Shown here piece after piece: positions 22,853 to 31,366 of a stretch of DNA of 36,210 nt. Position 1 is the first letter of the stretch. Each line of letters opens with the position of its first letter. The stretch comes from Caccovivens sp964594865 (lineage in GTDB: Bacteria; Bacillota; Clostridia; Christensenellales; UBA1242). The notes beneath the pieces were generated by a model. That model was not told where the DNA came from, searched no databases, and worked only from the letters and a program-made list of their open reading frames with translations. The position numbers and the translations under genes were made by a program. The DNA lies in the NCBI GenBank assembly GCA_964594865.1, contig CAZQMZ010000009.1:1-36210 (forward strand), read 5' to 3'.

Positions 22853-23671
22853 TCATTTGCTTCGTGGGTTGTTGAAATGCTTTTCAAGAAGACTGACAAG
22901 AAAATACATTCCAAACGCCAAAACGCACAAAACAAAAGTTGCTGTCATAACCAAGTCAATTTTGAAAATTTGACCGCCATAGACAATCAAATAGCCAAGT
23001 CCTGCCTTGCTGGTGAGATATTCTCCCATGATGCTTCCAACCCAACTCATCCCTACATTGATTTTCAAAACTGAAATGAACTCTGGCATACAGTTTGGCA
23101 CGACAAGTTTGAAAAAGATTTGAAATTTGTTTGCGTGCATTGATTTCAAAAGAAGAATTTTTCCTTCATCCACAGACAAAAATGCCGAGAGCATGCTCAT
23201 TGTTGTTATGACAATGCAAATGAGAACACACATCAAAATTATGGCATTCGTTCCTGCACCGACCCACAAAATAATCACCGGTCCCAATGCAATTTTTGGA
23301 AGGGAATTCAGCACCACAATATATGGTTCAAAAATTTTGCGAACCTTTTCGTTCCACCATAATATGACGGCAATTAAATATCCCAAGACTGTGGCGATGG
23401 CAAAACCAATCAATGTTTCATATAGCGTTGTCCATGCGTGAAGCCAAAGCGAACCATTTTCAATCAGTGTGCCAAGTTGAGAGATGATTCGTGACGGAGA
23501 ACTGAAAAAGAAGGAGTCCAAAACATCATAAGTTGTTAAAAGTTCCCACAATCCCAAAAAGGCAACAAGCACGAATATCCTAAAAAAATTTACAATAAAT
23601 TTGTCTTTTCTCAGTTTTTTTACATATTTTTCATGAGATTTTGAAAAATTAGTTTGCTTTTTCTTCTTCAT
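22853..23671 (-). CDS. ABC transporter permease, SsuC/TauC/ThiX type
   Basis: A 272-residue inner-membrane permease with six helices and the EAA-like loop (SMHANKFQIFFKLVVPNCMPEFISVLKINVGMSWVGSIMGEYL) that contacts the ATPase. The family imports nitrate, sulfonates, taurine or pyrimidine thiamine precursors; the sequence does not tell which. GGAGG lies 10 nt before the ATG. It overlaps the end of the ATPase gene by 23 nt. No substrate-binding protein gene lies in the window. Confidence 0.9.
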   Translation of the reverse strand: MKKKKQTNFSKSHEKYVKKLRKDKFIVNFFRIFVLVAFLGLWELLTTYDVLDSFFFSSPSRIISQLGTLIENGSLWLHAWTTLYETLIGFAIATVLGYLIAVILWWNEKVRKIFEPYIVVLNSLPKIALGPVIILWVGAGTNAIILMCVLICIVITTMSMLSAFLSVDEGKILLLKSMHANKFQIFFKLVVPNCMPEFISVLKINVGMSWVGSIMGEYLTSKAGLGYLIVYGGQIFKIDLVMTATFVLCVLAFGMYFLVSLLEKHFNNPRSK

Positions 23672-24422
23672 TTAACAATTGCCTCCAAATGTAGTTGAAA
23701 AGATTGTTTGATTCTGGATTTTCTCTTCTTTTGAGGGGTGTTTCTTCTTTCAGGTTGATTGAAAGTGTGTCCTTGACTGTTGCGGGGCGGGCGGACAGAA
23801 TGATGATTTTGTCCGACATCGACACAGCCTCAGAAATGTCATGTGTCACCAAAAGAGCAGTTTTTTTCTCGTTTTTGATGATTTCGTGGACATCATCACA
23901 CACCGAAATGCGCGTTTGAAAATCCAGTGCGGAAAAAGGTTCGTCCAAAAGAAGCAGTTTTGGTTCTAGTGCCAAAGTGCGAATAAGTGCCACACGTTGT
24001 CGCATACCGCCGGAAAGTTCGCGCGGTTTTTTGTTTTTAAAAGAAAATAGGTCATATTTTTTCAACAATTCTTCGGCAAACTCCAATTTTTTTTCCTTAT
24101 CCAAAGGTTTTTGAATTTCAATTCCAATCGCAATGTTTTTCCAAACAGTTCGCCATTCAAAAAGATAGTCTTTTTGAAACATATATCCAATTTTTTTTGT
24201 GTCGATTTGTTCGCTTCCATCCAACAAAATTTTTCCTGACGATGGCGTCAAAAGCCCTGCCGTGAGTGAAAGAAGAGTGGTTTTTCCGCAACCACTTGGA
24301 CCGACAATTGAAACAAAACTTTCTTTTTCCACAGTGAAGTTGATGTCTTTAAGTGCAAATATTTCGTCATTCTTGGTTTGATAGAAATAATTAAGATGTT
24401 CAAAAGTTAACAAGTTTTCCAT
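23649..24422 (-). CDS. ABC transporter ATP-binding protein, SsuB/TauB/ThiZ type
   Basis: The 257-residue ATPase shows Walker A GPSGCGKTT (~39-47), Q-loop MFQKDYLFEWRTV, signature LSGGMRQRVALIRTL, Walker B LLLLDEPFSALD and the switch HD in LLVTHDISEAV. These, including the D-Y-L-F-E-W segment, fit the nitrate/sulfonate/thiamine-precursor importer branch. GAGG precedes the ATG. It is the first gene of a two-gene minus-strand operon with the permease. A typical system also has a periplasmic-type lipoprotein, which must be encoded elsewhere if the transporter is active. Confidence 0.93.
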   Translation of the reverse strand: MENLLTFEHLNYFYQTKNDEIFALKDINFTVEKESFVSIVGPSGCGKTTLLSLTAGLLTPSSGKILLDGSEQIDTKKIGYMFQKDYLFEWRTVWKNIAIGIEIQKPLDKEKKLEFAEELLKKYDLFSFKNKKPRELSGGMRQRVALIRTLALEPKLLLLDEPFSALDFQTRISVCDDVHEIIKNEKKTALLVTHDISEAVSMSDKIIILSARPATVKDTLSINLKEETPLKRRENPESNNLFNYIWRQLLNEEEKAN

Positions 24423-24440
24423 TTTATCCTCTACAATAAC

Positions 24441-24469
24441 ATTCTATTTTGCAAAAAAAATTTTGTTAA
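24441..24469 (-). promoter_or_regulatory. Candidate promoter of the ABC operon
   Basis: On the minus strand TTAACA (24464-24469), a 17-nt spacer and TAGAAT (24441-24446) lie about 20 nt upstream of the ATPase start. Confidence 0.5.
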
Positions 24470-24550
24470 TAGGCAATTTTTTGGCATAGAGTGTTGAATT
24501 TGGCTTTTTCTTTAAATAAAATTTTTGCAAAGTTGAAAAAGGCAGGGGAT

Positions 24551-24838
24551 ATGGACGACGAGATAAGAGATGCGCTCTTAAAAAAAGCGTTAGGTTTTGA
24601 AACTGACGAAATTGTGGAGGAATATGTTGAGGATGAAAAAGGAATCCCCAAACTTCTCAAACGTAAGGTGACGAAAAAATTTAATCCGCCGGATGTCAGT
24701 GCGCTTAAGGTGCTTCTTGAAGACCACAAAACTGATGATTTTGACAACATGACTGACGGCGAACTCATGCGCGAAAAGGAGCGTCTTTTGAAACTTTTGC
24801 AAAAAAAGGAGAAAGAAAATGAAAATGGAACAATGTAG
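24551..24838 (+). CDS. Small-terminase-like phage protein
   Basis: A 95-residue charged protein with MDDEIRDALLKKALGFETDE, VVEEYV-type strands (IVEEYVEDEKG) and KVTKKFNPPDVSALKVLLED. The combination ALGf-x-E-VEEYV...K-V-x-K-x-PPD-x-A-LK-L is one I recall from small-terminase or packaging-accessory proteins of Firmicutes phages, where it forms the oligomerisation part. The usual N-terminal HTH is missing here, so DNA recognition may depend on another protein. ATG 24551 follows AAAGG by 8 nt; a GTG at 24491 would add 20 hydrophobic/basic residues and cannot be excluded. It overlaps the next gene by 20 nt and begins the structural operon. Confidence 0.6.
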   Translation: MDDEIRDALLKKALGFETDEIVEEYVEDEKGIPKLLKRKVTKKFNPPDVSALKVLLEDHKTDDFDNMTDGELMREKERLLKLLQKKEKENENGTM

Positions 24839-25031
24839 ACACCAAATGAAGTGCGACTTTTTTGGATGCAGAAACATGGCAAAATATAGTTTCAGCACGA
24901 AAGGATTTCTCAGGCGAGACTTGGTTTTTTGTGAAGATTGCATGAAAAAGATGTTTGAATGTTTCTCAAAAGAGTGTGTGCCAAAGGCGGTTGAATCACC
25001 ATTTAAAAAGAAAAGGAAGGAGAAAAGATGA
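24819..25031 (+). CDS. Small Cys4 zinc-finger-like phage protein
   Basis: A 70-residue basic protein. Cys12 and Cys17, then Cys38 and Cys41 (VFCEDCMKKMF) form a likely zinc ribbon, and two further cysteines lie nearby. The last 15 residues are Lys-rich. It has no named family. AAAAAAGGAGAAAGAAA precedes the ATG. Its position between the small-terminase-like and portal genes, with a 4-nt ATGA overlap with the portal gene, suggests a packaging or DNA-binding accessory role. Confidence 0.7.
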   Translation: MKMEQCRHQMKCDFFGCRNMAKYSFSTKGFLRRDLVFCEDCMKKMFECFSKECVPKAVESPFKKKRKEKR

Positions 25032-26863
25032 AAAGAAGTGATGTTGTGAAAGAAACTTTGGAAGACTTTGAAAGAAGAATCAAAGAACGTAAAAATTTTG
25101 AAAATCAGTGGCAACTGAACATGAATTTCTACATGGGCAATCAATATTGCGACATGGGCTATGGTGGAATGGTTCGTGAAATCGACAAGCAATATTTTTG
25201 GCAAGAGCGTGAAGTTTTTAATCATATTGCACCAATCATTGATTTGAGACTGTCAAGGCTTTCAAGGATTAAACCAAAGATGCATATTTTACCGGCAACG
25301 GACGAAGAGAGTGACTTATACACAGCCAAACTTGGCAAAAAAGTTTTGGAGTCAGTGTCCAACAAAATTAATTTGACAGAAAAAATCAATCAGGCAACAA
25401 AGTGGAGCGAGATTTGTGGGACAAGTTTTTATAAAATCACTTGGGACGCAGAAATTGGACAGGTGGTGGCAATTGAAGAGGATGGACGCAAAATCAAAAT
25501 GGGTGATGTGGAAATCAGTGTTTGTTCGCCGTTTGAGATATATCCCGACAGTTCCACTCACGAGAGTTTGGATGATTGCCAAAGCATAATCCACGCACGG
25601 GCTTACACTACATCGCAAATAAAGGAATTGTATGGAGTGGATGTTGAAGGCAAGGATGTCAACGTCTTTTCGCTTGGCAGTGCAATTTCTTCACTTGGTG
25701 GTTTGGGCTATGACGGCCATGCCACAAAACTTATTGAAACAACTCGTCATGACAGTGCGATTGTGTTGGAAAAATATGTCAAGCCAAACGACGAGTTTCC
25801 AAATGGAAGACTGATCATTATTGCCGGAGAAACTCTTGTCTTTGATGGCGATCTTCCATATCAAAATGGCGTGGAAGGCAGGCGCGAATTTCCTTTTGTG
25901 CAACAAATTTGCACCAAGGAGATTGGGTGCTTTTGGGGTGAATCTTTGGTCACACGTTTGATTCCAATTCAGCGTGCATACAACGCTGTTAAGAACAGAA
26001 AACATGAATATCTCAATCGATTGACTCTTGGTGTGCTGGCGGTTGAAGATGGCAGCGTTGACATTGAAAATTTGGAAGAAGAGGGTTTGGCACCGGGCAA
26101 AATTTTGGTCTATCGTCAAGGTTCTTCCGCGCCATCATTTTTGGGCGGAGAACAAGTGCCAAGCGATTTTGACAGCGAAGAAGAACGTCTTTTGAATGAG
26201 TTCTATTCAGTTTCAGGAATAAACGAAGTTGGAAGCATGGAAAACTTGTCAACAACAATGAGCGGAACTGCGTTGGAACTTTTGATTGATGAAAATGAAA
26301 CACGACTTATCTTCACAACCGACAGCATCAAGCATGCAATTAGAATTTGCGCAAAACACATATTGAGATTATATAAACAATTTGCGACATTTCCAAGATT
26401 GATCAAAGTGGTTGGCGAAAATGGAAAGCTGGAAGTGTCATATTTTCAATCGAACGAAATTTCAAGTGATGATGTTCAGTTTGACACCGACAATGAAACC
26501 AACGAAACTTTGACACAGCGAAGAAATATGATTTACACTTTGTTGGAAAAAGGTCTTTTGCAGGACGAAAATGGAAACATATCCAATGCCATGAAAGCCA
26601 AGATAATGGAAAACATTGGTTTTGGAATATGGGAAAGTTCGGTGGATTTGAATGATTTGCAACTCAAAAATGCCGATCAAGAAAATGTGAGAATGCAAAA
26701 TGGACAAGAAGTGCACGTCAAGGAGATTGACGATCACGAATTGCACTTAAATCAACACATTGCCTTTATGCTTAAAGTGATCTATGCTGGTGAAGTGGAT
26801 GGAAGTGTCGAAGAAAATTTTCTTAGACACATAAGATCTCACAAAACAGAAATTCAAAAATAA
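25028..26863 (+). CDS. Phage portal protein (P22-like)
   Basis: The portal dodecamer is the DNA channel at one capsid vertex. The 611-residue protein has ERRIKERKNFENQWQLNMNFYMGNQY near its start, FNHIAPIIDLRLSRLSRIKPKMHILPA, KWSEICGTSFYKITWD, and central EIGCFWGESLVTRLIPIQRAYNAVKNRKHEYLNRL and SGINEVGSMENLSTTMSGTALELLIDENE, typical of portals of short-tailed, P22-type phages in Firmicutes. Length is between the 725 residues of P22 gp1 and the ~500 of HK97-type portals. GGAGAAAAG precedes the ATG. The frame is complete. Scaffold and capsid genes follow at once. Confidence 0.88.
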   Translation: MKRSDVVKETLEDFERRIKERKNFENQWQLNMNFYMGNQYCDMGYGGMVREIDKQYFWQEREVFNHIAPIIDLRLSRLSRIKPKMHILPATDEESDLYTAKLGKKVLESVSNKINLTEKINQATKWSEICGTSFYKITWDAEIGQVVAIEEDGRKIKMGDVEISVCSPFEIYPDSSTHESLDDCQSIIHARAYTTSQIKELYGVDVEGKDVNVFSLGSAISSLGGLGYDGHATKLIETTRHDSAIVLEKYVKPNDEFPNGRLIIIAGETLVFDGDLPYQNGVEGRREFPFVQQICTKEIGCFWGESLVTRLIPIQRAYNAVKNRKHEYLNRLTLGVLAVEDGSVDIENLEEEGLAPGKILVYRQGSSAPSFLGGEQVPSDFDSEEERLLNEFYSVSGINEVGSMENLSTTMSGTALELLIDENETRLIFTTDSIKHAIRICAKHILRLYKQFATFPRLIKVVGENGKLEVSYFQSNEISSDDVQFDTDNETNETLTQRRNMIYTLLEKGLLQDENGNISNAMKAKIMENIGFGIWESSVDLNDLQLKNADQENVRMQNGQEVHVKEIDDHELHLNQHIAFMLKVIYAGEVDGSVEENFLRHIRSHKTEIQK

Positions 26864-26875
26864 GGAGAATTTAAA

Positions 26876-27493
26876 ATGGAAGAAAAAGATTTGGAACAAT
26901 CACAGGAAGTTCAACCTTCGCAAGAAGAAAACATCCTTGACTCCAACAGTGAAAAAGCGGAAGATATTGTGGCGACAGATGAAGCAGAAAGGGGCAGTCC
27001 CATTGGAAAATTTAAGAGTGTTGATGATCTTGTCAAGGCATACAACAATCTTCAAGCGGAATTCACAAGAAAAAGTCAAAAGCTTGCCGAATTGGAGTCG
27101 TCCACAACGACGGCTGTGGATAATAAGGAATTTGATGGCGCGCTTCAAAATTTCCTTTCAAAAAATCGGGAAGCAGTGGCATTTGCTGACGAACTTAAAT
27201 CAAAGGTTATGGAAAGCAAAGGTCAAAATGAGAATGATTTTGAAAAGGCATGGACAGAGATTTTATATGACAAATTGTCGAGTTCTGCCAACTCAAACGA
27301 ATTCAAAAATTTAATATTAAAAGATGACGAACTACAAGATTTGGTTATCAAAAATTACATGAAACAACTTCAAGGACAAAAAATTCCAATTGTCATGTCT
27401 TCAAACTCTGGGGAACGGGTGACCAAATCGGCCACCCCAAAACCAGATACTTTTGAGGAAGCCAAGAAAATTGTCATGAATTTGTTGTCATGA
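26876..27493 (+). CDS. Phage scaffolding protein
   Basis: A 205-residue acidic, helical protein directly between portal and capsid genes, the usual place for scaffold. The N-terminal 45 residues are rich in Glu, Gln and Ser and probably disordered; IGKFKSVDDLVKAYNNLQAEFTRKSQKLAELE (~42-73) is a coiled-coil segment common in scaffolds, and the C-terminus is a short basic helix-turn-helix-like part (TFEEAKKIVMNLLS) suited to capsid binding. AAGGAG lies 8 nt before the ATG. Confidence 0.85.
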   Translation: MEEKDLEQSQEVQPSQEENILDSNSEKAEDIVATDEAERGSPIGKFKSVDDLVKAYNNLQAEFTRKSQKLAELESSTTTAVDNKEFDGALQNFLSKNREAVAFADELKSKVMESKGQNENDFEKAWTEILYDKLSSSANSNEFKNLILKDDELQDLVIKNYMKQLQGQKIPIVMSSNSGERVTKSATPKPDTFEEAKKIVMNLLS

Positions 27494-27519
27494 GAAATCA
27501 ATTTTAAGGAGAAAAAAAT

Positions 27520-28677
27520 ATGATCACATTACAAAGTGCAGAAAATGTGCTTAAAGAAGTCTATTTGGGAGTTATTGCAGACCAAATAAACACAAAAACA
27601 AACCCACTCTTTTCAAGAATCAAGAGAAGCACAAGAAACATCAATGGAAAAGAAATTAGAGTGGTTGCACCGGTTGGCATCAACGGTGGAATTATGGCGG
27701 GAGAAGAAACCTCCACTCTTCCAGAAGGCGTTGCAACACCTTATCTTTCATTCAAAGCTCCACTTAAAAACCTTTATGGACGTTTTGAAATCAGTGACAA
27801 GGCAATCAGATGCTCTTCAAGCGATGTCAATTCTTTCGTAAACTTGTTGCAAGATGGAATGGACAGTTTGCTCAAAGCCAGCATCTTCAACCTTTCAAGA
27901 ATGATTTATGGCGACGGAAGCGGACTTTTGGGGACTTTGACTGTGAGCGATTCAACAACAATCGACAACACCGAAGCAGTTGCACCGGGGATGTTTGTTG
28001 ACATCTATAACTCTAACACTGTTGTTGAGAGCAATGTTTTGGTCACAAGTGTTGACAAGTCGACAGGAGTTATCACTCTTTCAACAACACAGACGCTTGC
28101 GACAGGCTATACAATCTATCTTCACAATTCCAAAGATTTGGAAATCATCGGTCTTAAAGGCATTGTCAACAACTCAGAACTCTATGGTGTTGACAGAAGT
28201 GAATATCCAATCATGAATGCAAAAACTTATACTGCAGAAAGTGATGATGTGTTTGATGAAGACTATGTTCAAAAAATCATAGACAATCTTGAAATGGATG
28301 GAACAACTGTCGATTTCATCAACTCTTCATATGAGCTTAAAAGAGTTTATCAAAGATATTTGACACTTTATAAAAAGCATATCGACTTCACAACTCTTGA
28401 AGACAGAATGAAAGTTATCACTCATTTTGGAACACCAATTGTGCCAACAAATCATGTCGGCGCAAGCGAGTGCTATTTCTTGAACACCAACGATTTTGTC
28501 TTCTATGAACTTGGCGATTGGAAGTGGTTGGAAGACGAAAGTGGCAGAATTTTGAAACAACAAGCAGACAAACCTGCTTACTCTGCAACTTTGGTTAAAT
28601 ACACTGAACTTCTTTGCCAAAAGCCATCTGGCGTGGCATTTTGTTCTGGACTTCCAACATCAATATCGGAGGGTTAA
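27520..28677 (+). CDS. Phage major capsid protein (HK97 fold)
   Basis: The 385-residue protein opens with AENVLKEVYLGVIADQINTKTNPLFSRIKRSTRNINGKEIRVVAPVGINGG, then SFKAPLKNLYGRFEISDKAIR and a C-terminal EDRMKVITHFGTPIVPTNHV...CYFLNTNDFVFYELGDWKWLEDESG, which I recognise as the coat protein class used by many Clostridia short-tailed and siphophages. There is no cleavable delta domain and no protease gene, in line with a separate scaffold. AAGGAGAAAAAAAT precedes the ATG. Internal acidic and beta segments are uninterrupted, so it should assemble. Confidence 0.9.
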   Translation: MITLQSAENVLKEVYLGVIADQINTKTNPLFSRIKRSTRNINGKEIRVVAPVGINGGIMAGEETSTLPEGVATPYLSFKAPLKNLYGRFEISDKAIRCSSSDVNSFVNLLQDGMDSLLKASIFNLSRMIYGDGSGLLGTLTVSDSTTIDNTEAVAPGMFVDIYNSNTVVESNVLVTSVDKSTGVITLSTTQTLATGYTIYLHNSKDLEIIGLKGIVNNSELYGVDRSEYPIMNAKTYTAESDDVFDEDYVQKIIDNLEMDGTTVDFINSSYELKRVYQRYLTLYKKHIDFTTLEDRMKVITHFGTPIVPTNHVGASECYFLNTNDFVFYELGDWKWLEDESGRILKQQADKPAYSATLVKYTELLCQKPSGVAFCSGLPTSISEG

Positions 28678-28681
28678 TTAA

Positions 28682-28999
28682 ATGAAAAGGTCATTCGAAA
28701 TTGAAAGTGATTGCCTTGACATTGTCAAAAGGATAAAGGCGATTGATGAAGATTATTTTGTGGTCTATGATTTGGATGCGAAAAAATTTCAGTTACATCA
28801 CAAAAAACAAAAACAAACATATTGTTTGACCTTTCCTTTTGACACTCTTGATGAGAGAGCATATCTTCATGTTCTCAAAACGCGCGTGCAAAACAGTGAT
28901 GAAATTTTTGCCAAAATGGAAAAAGAAAATCAAGCACTGCAACGTGCAAAAGAAAAGAAATTTTTGAATGACCTTAAGGAGAAAATATATGACAGTTAA
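28682..28999 (+). CDS. Conserved phage head-module protein of unknown function
   Basis: A 105-residue protein, starting 4 nt after the capsid stop with GGAGG inside the capsid gene's end. YFVVYDLDAKKFQLHHKK and YCLTFPFDTLDERAYLHVLKTRVQNSDEIFAKMEKENQALQRAKEK resemble a small protein regularly found between capsid and connector genes in Clostridia phages. The C-terminal third is a coiled coil. It might be a head-completion or capsid-accessory factor. It overlaps the connector gene by 11 nt. Confidence 0.65.
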   Translation: MKRSFEIESDCLDIVKRIKAIDEDYFVVYDLDAKKFQLHHKKQKQTYCLTFPFDTLDERAYLHVLKTRVQNSDEIFAKMEKENQALQRAKEKKFLNDLKEKIYDS

Positions 29000-29546
29000 A
29001 GACATAATCAAATTGGTTTGTGAATTTGTGGGAGAAAGAGAAATTTTGTATAAACTTGAAGATGGCGGAGATTTGACAGAAAGAGAACAAGAGAAAGTGA
29101 ACACCATGACGCGCTGTTTCAATCTTGTCAATCAAGAAATTGCAAGCGACTATCTTCCATTTATTACAAAAGAAACATTAAACGGCAAAAACTCTGTGAT
29201 AAATTTTGCTGATCTTCAAAAAACTGTCATCCACATAATCGAAGTCAAAAATCGATTTGGAATGAGCCTGCAATTTAGGCTCTTTCCCGATTTTGTGGAA
29301 GTTGTGGGAAAGGCAAAAACGGTTGTTTATAGCTACCTTCCAGACGAACTTTCTTTCGACAGCACTGTTGAAATGCTCTGCGGTTTGAGTGCCAGAGTTT
29401 ATGCTTATGGCGTGGCGAGTGAATATCTTTTGATTGATGGTGTGAGTGAGGACGCGGAGATTTGGGAAGAGCGATTTAAGCAGAGTTTGTTTATGCTTTC
29501 ACGCAAACGCGGAGAACACGTTTTGCCTAAAAGGAGATGGCTGTGA
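28989..29546 (+). CDS. Head-tail connector protein (P22 gp4-like position)
   Basis: A 185-residue protein starting MTVKDIIKLVCEFVGER with a mainly helical N-terminus and a central beta region. Its place, after capsid and before the nozzle-like gene, and its size agree with the P22 gp4 adaptor (166 residues) and other ring-forming connectors below the portal; I do not see a diagnostic motif. ATG 28989 follows AAGGAG by 7 nt; the in-frame lead to 28968 is not needed. Its stop overlaps the next start (GTGA). Confidence 0.65.
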   Translation: MTVKDIIKLVCEFVGEREILYKLEDGGDLTEREQEKVNTMTRCFNLVNQEIASDYLPFITKETLNGKNSVINFADLQKTVIHIIEVKNRFGMSLQFRLFPDFVEVVGKAKTVVYSYLPDELSFDSTVEMLCGLSARVYAYGVASEYLLIDGVSEDAEIWEERFKQSLFMLSRKRGEHVLPKRRWL

Positions 29547-31042
29547 TATTTTATAAAAATCTTAAAAAACACAAAAGCACCACCGAAAAAAATCTTATTT
29601 TTTCAATCTTTGACAATGGTGTTGTGTCTGATGTTGATGATTCGGTTGCAAATTCAAATCAATGCAAGACGTTTTATAATCTTTCATACAAAGACGGAGC
29701 GTTGAAAACAGGGCTTGGTTTTCGTGACCTGCAAGTTCCAGCAAGCACAAGCGATTTGGAAACCTGTCACACTTTCTATTTTTCGATGTATATTGACCAA
29801 ATTTGTGGCATTTGGGCGGAGAGATGGTTCAATTCCAGCAGTCAATCTTATGATTATTATTTGGTCTTGATTGATTCCAACTATAAGCTTTGGTATGTGA
29901 CAATGATTGATATGTTTGGCGGATTTGTGTGGCAACGATCGACAAGGCTTTCAAGTTATCCAACATTTTTTTGCAACTATCGTTATGACAACGAAGACGC
30001 AACCGTTTATTTTTCAAATGAGGGGATGCTTTATTTCACGGGCAGTTCAGAAGGTTTTTATTCCGATGTTCCTGCGGTTATCTCTTGCGTGGTGCATTAT
30101 GACAACTTTTTCGGAATCACAAACACAGACCGAAATGTTTTTATTTATACATCAAATTTGAACCTTCGATCTTGGACGGAAAGCGAAAGTTCGACGATTG
30201 AATTTTTGGATAATCGTGGCTCGTTCAACTTGCTTGTTGGGTTCAATGATTATGTATATTTATTCAGAGAATATGGCATCACGAGAATTTCGTTATATTC
30301 AACACGAAATGACTTCTCTTTCACTCATCTATACACTTCCACTTCAAAAATTTATGAGAACTCTATTTGTGTCTGCGGCGGTAAAATTTTCTTTATGACG
30401 CGTGATGGGCTGTTTTCATTCAGTGGTTCTTCCGTGAGCAAAGTGGCAGAAAATTTGGATAAATATTTCAAAAATTTGGACAACACAAATTGTTCTTGTG
30501 CGTGTTTGAATGGGAAATATTATCTTTCCACAAAATGCAACTTTGATGACGGTCAGACTGTCGGATGCGAAAGTTCGACCCACACCAACAATGTCCTTTT
30601 TGAACTTGATGTTGAAACCTTTGATTTGAATTTATATCGAGGCATTGACATAAGAAAAATCTTGGCGATTGACAACCCTTATATGAGCAAACTTTGTGCT
30701 TGTTTCAATCAAGAAGGTTACACTCAGCAAGTTGGAGAACTCATCACAAACGGTTCAACTTTTGAAACGCCAACAGAAAAATGTTGGATGTCTTTTGAAA
30801 CAGACCTTGAACATCAATCAAAGCGCAAAAGAGTTAAGGAAATTGTTTTGACGACAAAATATGCTGTTGATGTTGAAATTATTTCGGATGAAGAAAGCAA
30901 AATTTTTCAATTTTCTGGAAGCGAAAAAGAGCAACGATTGCCGGTTTCTATCGTCGGAAAAACCTTTCAATTCATCTTCCGAACAAGCGAACAATATTGC
31001 GAAATTAAAAAACCAAAAATTGTTTTTGATGTTGTGACATGA
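29543..31042 (+). CDS. Large beta-rich phage tail/nozzle-like protein (P22 gp10 position)
   Basis: The 499-residue protein has recurring aromatic beta-blade segments (GIWAERWFNSSSQSYDYYLVLIDSNYKLWYVTM, EGMLYFTGSSEGFYSD, NLLVGFNDYVYLFREYGITRI, GKIFFMTRDGLFSFSGSSVSKVAENL) consistent with a beta-propeller. P22 gp10 and T7 gp12 nozzles are of this size and fold and are encoded just after the connector, so a nozzle is the likely role. GTG 29543 is preferred over ATG 29537: AAGGAG touches that ATG but lies 6 nt from the GTG, which also forms the GTGA overlap with the previous stop. No ejection proteins, tail needle or spike follow. Confidence 0.65.
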   Translation: MIFYKNLKKHKSTTEKNLIFSIFDNGVVSDVDDSVANSNQCKTFYNLSYKDGALKTGLGFRDLQVPASTSDLETCHTFYFSMYIDQICGIWAERWFNSSSQSYDYYLVLIDSNYKLWYVTMIDMFGGFVWQRSTRLSSYPTFFCNYRYDNEDATVYFSNEGMLYFTGSSEGFYSDVPAVISCVVHYDNFFGITNTDRNVFIYTSNLNLRSWTESESSTIEFLDNRGSFNLLVGFNDYVYLFREYGITRISLYSTRNDFSFTHLYTSTSKIYENSICVCGGKIFFMTRDGLFSFSGSSVSKVAENLDKYFKNLDNTNCSCACLNGKYYLSTKCNFDDGQTVGCESSTHTNNVLFELDVETFDLNLYRGIDIRKILAIDNPYMSKLCACFNQEGYTQQVGELITNGSTFETPTEKCWMSFETDLEHQSKRKRVKEIVLTTKYAVDVEIISDEESKIFQFSGSEKEQRLPVSIVGKTFQFIFRTSEQYCEIKKPKIVFDVVT

Positions 31043-31107
31043 CCGTAATATTTTTTGATAAAACCAAATTTTATATCAAAGCGTCATTCTGTCAAATGGG
31101 AGATTTT

Positions 31108-31161
31108 ATGGCAATGAAAAATCATTTTTATAAAGGAAAGAACCATGGACATATGGAATGA
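31108..31161 (+). CDS. Possible 17-residue leader peptide overlapping the holin start
   Basis: An ATG with GGGAG 5 nt upstream opens a frame that reads MAMKNHFYKGKNHGHME and stops 17 nt inside the holin gene, in another frame. Ribosomes finishing here could set holin expression. It is equally possible that this is chance. Confidence 0.3.
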   Translation: MAMKNHFYKGKNHGHME

Positions 31162-31366
31162 TATAATAAGTATAATCATAAGCAATGGAGTTTTCGCAAT
31201 TTTGTTTGTCTTTTTGTTTTGCTATCAACTGAAAGACAGTTCCAAACGTGAAGAAAAATATCAAGAAACGATTGAAGAACTGACCATACATTTGCAAATT
31301 TTGGAAGATGTCAAAGAAGATTTGACGGAAATCAAAGAATTTTTGAGATACGGTGACGAGCAATGA
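31145..31366 (+). CDS. BhlA/UviB-like holin
   Basis: A 73-residue protein with one N-terminal transmembrane helix (IISNGVFAILFVFLFCYQL, ~10-28), then DSSKREEKYQETIEELT and a charged coiled coil with VKEDLTEIKEFL. This is the BhlA/UviB pattern, found in Firmicutes phages and bacteriocin plasmids, where the protein permeabilises the membrane. AAAGGAAAGAACC precedes the ATG. The stop overlaps the next gene by 4 nt. Confidence 0.82.
   Translation: MDIWNDIISIIISNGVFAILFVFLFCYQLKDSSKREEKYQETIEELTIHLQILEDVKEDLTEIKEFLRYGDEQ

Noticed and set aside
27520..28677. Encapsulin instead of a phage capsid
   Set aside because: Portal, scaffold and terminase genes accompany it; encapsulins occur without these.
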